This document shows positions 22,346 to 25,657 of a stretch of DNA of 25,657 nt, one piece after another. The stretch covers positions 1-25,657 of the forward strand of contig JBKHXU010000053.1 of the NCBI GenBank assembly GCA_046565865.1, written 5' to 3'. Source of the stretch: JBKHXU01 sp046565865. GTDB lineage: Bacteria; Pseudomonadota; Gammaproteobacteria; Acidiferrobacterales; Sulfurifustaceae. The position numbers and the translations under genes are program-made. Numbering within the stretch: the first letter of the stretch is position 1; each line of letters starts with the position of its first letter. The notes under the pieces were generated by a model, which worked only from the letters and a program-made list of their open reading frames with translations, had not been told where the DNA came from and did no database searches.

Positions 22346-25300
22346 GCACGCAACACCGCAAGCATCTGTTCGGTATCGACCGGCTTCGACAGATAATCCC
22401 AGGCGCAGCCTCGATGCAGCGCTCGCGGTCGCCCTTCATCGCCTTGGCGGTGACCGCGATGATCGGCAGATCCTTGAGCATCGACAGCTTGCGCAGCTCG
22501 CGCATGGTGTCGATGCCGTCCATCTCCGGCATCATGATGTCCATCAACACAATCTCGATGCCGTTGTCCGGTCGCCTGAGCAGCTCGATGGCGTCGCGGC
22601 CGTTTCCGGCCGAAACGACCTTCATGTTGTACTCCTCGAGCACCGTCGTCAGCGCGAAGATGTTGCGCATGTCATCGTCGACGATCAGCAGTTTGCGTCC
22701 GCTCAGAATCTTGTCCGATTGGTGCAGACTCTCGACGACGCGCCGCATGTCAGCGGTCATGGCGGCGATGCGCCGGTGCAGGAACAGGCTCAACTGCTCG
22801 ACCAGCCGTTCTTGTGAGCGAATATGGCGCACGACACCGCGCGCGGCGCAGCGCCTGAACTCGGCGTCCGACTCGTCCAGGCGCTCGTCCTCGTCGTAGA
22901 AAATGATCGGCAAATCGCTGAGCCGCGGGTGGTCCGGCATCGCCGCAGCGCAGGCGGCGACATCGGTGCCGCCGTCGGTCGCGATCACCATGCAATCGAA
23001 GTTATTGTCCGCCAGCGCGGCCAGCGCCTGTTCCATGTCGTCGAGGCGCATGACGGAGACGTCTTTGTCCTCTATTAGCGCGCGCAACCGCTCAAAGCGC
23101 GCCTGCCCCGAATCGATGACGGCGATGGTGCGCGAGCCGCGACTGGTGTACGCCTTGACGCCGTCCAAGAACTGGTCGATCACGTCCTTGCCCTGGATTG
23201 GCTTGGCGATGAATCCGAACGCCGCCGAACGCAGCGCGCGCTCGCGCGCGTCGTCGGTCGAGATCACGTATACCGGAATGTGCCGCGTGGCGAGATCGCC
23301 TTTCAGCCGATCCAGCACGCGCCAGCCGTCGATATCCGGCAGATAAATATCGAGCGTGATTGCGACCGGTTGATAGTCGTGCGTGAGCGTCAACGCGGCG
23401 GCGCCGAGCGGCGCAACCACTCCCTTGAACCCTTTTTCGCGCGCGCTCTCCAGCAACACGCGGGCGAAGCCGATGTCGTTCTCGACGATCAAGAGCACGC
23501 GATCGCCCGGTTGAATCGCATCACGATCGTCGTCCGCCTCGTTGACCATCGGCGGCGGCGGCACGTCCGGCGGGAACAGCACCGGCACGTCTATGGGCGC
23601 ATCGAGTTTCGCTGACGCCAGCTTCTCCGCCGTATGCACCAGGCGCGGGGTAAACGCGGCGTGCTTGGCGCTCTCGCCAAGTACCGACTTACGCGCCGAG
23701 CGCGGCGGCGCGTAGCTCTGCGGTAGGTATAGGGTAAACGTGCTGCCCTTGCCCGGGGTGCTGATGAGACGAATTTCGCCCCCGAGCAGGCGCGACAGCT
23801 CGCGGCTGATGGCGAGACCGAGGCCGGTGCCGCCGTACTTGCGCGAGGTCGAGCCGTCCGCCTGTTGGAACGCTTCGAAGATGATCTGCTGCTTGTCCGG
23901 CGGAATGCCGATGCCGGTGTCCGTAACCGAGAACGCCAGCACCTTGGGCGCGCGGTTCAAGTCGTCGTTGCCCGGGTTCCAGCCGGCGTGCACCGGCTCG
24001 ATCGCGAGCGTCACCTGGCCGTAGTGCGTGAACTTGAACGCGTTCGACAGCATGTTCTTCAGGATCTGCTGCAAGCGCTTGGCGTCGGTGATCATCGAGC
24101 GTGGCAGGTGTGGATCGAGCCGGATCAGGAAGCCGACGTTGCGCGACTCGGCCACGTGGCTGAAGGTACGCTCGACGTAGTGCTTGAGGTCGCCGAGATA
24201 CAACTCACCCGGATCGACTACCACGGTACCGGACTCGATCTTCGACAGGTCGAGAATGTCGTTGATGAGCATGAGCAGGTCGTTGCCCGACGAGTGGATG
24301 GTCTTGGCGAAATCCACCTGCTTCTGATTCAAGTTGCCTTCCGGGTTCTTGCACAGCTGGTCCGACAAAATCAGCAAGCTGTTGAGCGGCGTGCGTAACT
24401 CGTGGGACATGTTGGCCAGGAACTCGGACTTGTACTTGGAGGTCAGCGCCAACTGCTCCGCCTTCTCTTCCAACGCCTGACGCGCCTGCTCCACTTCCGT
24501 GTTCTTGCGCTCCACTTCCTGGTTTTGATGCGCCAACAGCCGCGCCTTCTCTTGCAGCTCCTGGTTGGTTTGTTGCAGCTCTTGTTGCCGGCTTTGCAAC
24601 GCCTCCGCCAGCGACTGCGATTGCGCCAGCAGGTCCTCGGTACGCATGTTGGCTTCGATGGTGTTGATAACGATGCCGATACTTTCCATGAGCTGATCGA
24701 GGAACGCCTGGTGCGTCGGGTTGAACCGATCGAACGAGGCAAGCTCGAGTACGCCGCGTACCTGGCCTTCGAACACGACCGGCAGCACCAGGATGTTTTG
24801 CGGCGGCGCCTCGCCTAAGCCCGAGGCGATACGCACGTAGTCGCGCGGTACGTTGTTGAGCAGAATCTTTTGCTTCTCGAGTGCACACTGCCCGACCAGA
24901 CCCTCGCCGAGATCGAGCCGCTTGTGCAGCCGCGCTTGGCCCTCGGAGGCATAGCTCGCGAGCAGCGTCAGCGCCGGCGGGTCTTGGCTGGTGTCGAGTA
25001 CGTAGAACTCGGCCTGCTGCGCCGCCACCACCGGACACAGCTCCGACAGAATGAGCCGGCCGACGGTGTTGAGGTCTTTCTGGCCCTGCAACATGCGGCT
25101 GAACTTGGCGAGGTTGGTCTTGAGCCAGTCCTGCTCGGTGTTCTTCTGCGTGGTGTCCTTCAGGTTACGAATCATTTCGTTGATCGTATCCTTGAGCGCC
25201 GCCACTTCGCCTTGCGCCTCGACCGCGATCGACCGGGTCAAGTCGCCCTGCGTCACCGCCGTCGCCACCTCGGCGATCGCGCGCACCTGTGTCGTCAGGT

Positions 25301-25657
25301 TCGCCGCGAGCTGGTTCACGTTTTCGGTGAGGCCCTTCCAAGTGCCGGACGCGCCCGGTACTTTCGCCTGGCCGCCCAACTTTCCTTCGACGCCCACTTC
25401 GCGCGCCACCGTCGTCACCTGGTCGGCGAACGTCGCGAGCGTGTTGGTCATGGCATTGATGGTCTCGGCGAGCGCGGCGATTTCGCCCTTCGCTTCCACC
25501 GTGAGTTTTTGCGCCAGGTCGCCGTTCGCCACCGCGGTCACGACCTTGGCGATACCGCGCACCTGGCCGGTCAAGTTGCCGGCCATGAAGTTCACCGAGT
25601 CGGTCAAGTCCTTCCAGGTACCGGACACGCCTTCGACTCGCGCCTGACCGCCGAGCT
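22284..25657 (-). CDS. Poly-HAMP/GAF hybrid histidine kinase, 5' truncated, frameshifted in last receiver
   Basis: The 5' end lies beyond the window; the frame is open to the edge. Numbering from the GTG at 25628: HAMP-type repeats with a 92-residue period (SGTWKDL at 2, SGTWKGL at 94), a GAF domain (about 172-330), a coiled coil (335-395), HisKA with His409 in NMSHELRTP, and an ATPase domain (NMLSNAFKFT, DTGIGIP, GGTGLGL). Three receivers follow: REC1 (Asp760), REC2 (about 834-950, with Ala883 where the acceptor Asp is expected) and REC3 (Asp1030). The architecture resembles group III-like poly-HAMP kinases. After residue 1074 a one-base deletion near 22404-22407 shifts the frame. The other frame continues as WDYLSKPVDTEQMLAVLRAWLYR to a TAG at 22332-22330, the natural end. 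As read, REC3 loses its Lys and last helix and gains a nonsense tail ending at 22284. Confidence 0.88.
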   Translation of the reverse strand, partial: LGGQARVEGVSGTWKDLTDSVNFMAGNLTGQVRGIAKVVTAVANGDLAQKLTVEAKGEIAALAETINAMTNTLATFADQVTTVAREVGVEGKLGGQAKVPGASGTWKGLTENVNQLAANLTTQVRAIAEVATAVTQGDLTRSIAVEAQGEVAALKDTINEMIRNLKDTTQKNTEQDWLKTNLAKFSRMLQGQKDLNTVGRLILSELCPVVAAQQAEFYVLDTSQDPPALTLLASYASEGQARLHKRLDLGEGLVGQCALEKQKILLNNVPRDYVRIASGLGEAPPQNILVLPVVFEGQVRGVLELASFDRFNPTHQAFLDQLMESIGIVINTIEANMRTEDLLAQSQSLAEALQSRQQELQQTNQELQEKARLLAHQNQEVERKNTEVEQARQALEEKAEQLALTSKYKSEFLANMSHELRTPLNSLLILSDQLCKNPEGNLNQKQVDFAKTIHSSGNDLLMLINDILDLSKIESGTVVVDPGELYLGDLKHYVERTFSHVAESRNVGFLIRLDPHLPRSMITDAKRLQQILKNMLSNAFKFTHYGQVTLAIEPVHAGWNPGNDDLNRAPKVLAFSVTDTGIGIPPDKQQIIFEAFQQADGSTSRKYGGTGLGLAISRELSRLLGGEIRLISTPGKGSTFTLYLPQSYAPPRSARKSVLGESAKHAAFTPRLVHTAEKLASAKLDAPIDVPVLFPPDVPPPPMVNEADDDRDAIQPGDRVLLIVENDIGFARVLLESAREKGFKGVVAPLGAAALTLTHDYQPVAITLDIYLPDIDGWRVLDRLKGDLATRHIPVYVISTDDARERALRSAAFGFIAKPIQGKDVIDQFLDGVKAYTSRGSRTIAVIDSGQARFERLRALIEDKDVSVMRLDDMEQALAALADNNFDCMVIATDGGTDVAACAAAMPDHPRLSDLPIIFYDEDERLDESDAEFRRCAARGVVRHIRSQERLVEQLSLFLHRRIAAMTADMRRVVESLHQSDKILSGRKLLIVDDDMRNIFALTTVLEEYNMKVVSAGNGRDAIELLRRPDNGIEIVLMDIMMPEMDGIDTMRELRKLSMLKDLPIIAVTAKAMKGDRERCIEAAPGIICRSRSIPNRCLRCCVHGSTARTISAGSRWSGRGRL

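Noticed and set aside
1..25657. CRISPR array, insertion sequence, prophage or integrase
   Set aside because: No regularly spaced direct repeats, transposase, integrase or phage structural genes were seen on either strand.

Overview
The window looks like chromosomal DNA from a GC-rich proteobacterium, most likely a gammaproteobacterium. The best evidence is the block uvrC - pgsA - tRNA-Gly(GCC) - tRNA-Cys(GCA) - tRNA-Leu(TAA), which has the same order as uvrC-pgsA-glyW-cysT-leuZ in Escherichia coli. Genes are tightly packed, often with 1-4 bp stop/start overlaps. I cannot name a species from the sequence alone.

Layout. (1) Positions 1-413 hold no convincing gene. They contain the end of a dispersed repeat and a series of short perfect hairpins. 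(2) Positions 414-9226, minus strand, form an eight-gene surface-glycan operon. In transcription order it encodes a GT4 glycosyltransferase, a short-chain dehydrogenase, a GmhB-like HAD phosphatase, a GT9 heptosyltransferase-like protein, a NodU/CmcH-type carbamoyltransferase, a membrane-anchored GT2, a radical SAM/SPASM protein, and a second GT9 broken by an in-frame TAA. (3) Positions 9227-9522 are the divergent control region, with a recognisable promoter on the plus side. (4) Positions 9523-14064, plus strand, encode bifunctional HldE, a GT2 and two more GT9 enzymes. The two operons together look like a locus for a heptose-containing, probably carbamoylated, lipopolysaccharide core or related glycan. 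HldE and the phosphatase would supply ADP-heptose, the four GT9 enzymes would transfer it, and the other enzymes would decorate the product. HldD and GmhA are not in the window.

(5) Positions 14051-15706 hold a DUF421 membrane protein (minus strand) and a coupled pair (plus strand): a DUF2971-like protein and a small HExxH putative metallopeptidase. (6) Positions 15710-18530, minus strand, hold the tRNA cluster with its own strong promoter, an unexpected intrinsic terminator between tRNA-Gly and tRNA-Cys, then pgsA and uvrC. (7) Positions 18626-25657, minus strand, hold a four-gene phosphorelay upstream of uvrC. It consists of a poly-HAMP/GAF hybrid histidine kinase with three receiver domains (cut by the window edge and frameshifted in its last receiver), a REC-GAF-histidine kinase, a single-domain receiver and a REC-PAS-PAS protein. 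None has a recognisable DNA-binding or enzymatic output domain.

The most unusual items are a palindromic repeat inserted in frame inside the GT2 gene, the GGA-loop hairpins at the left edge that share its architecture, the nonsense and frameshift lesions in two otherwise well-conserved genes, and the terminator inside the tRNA cluster.
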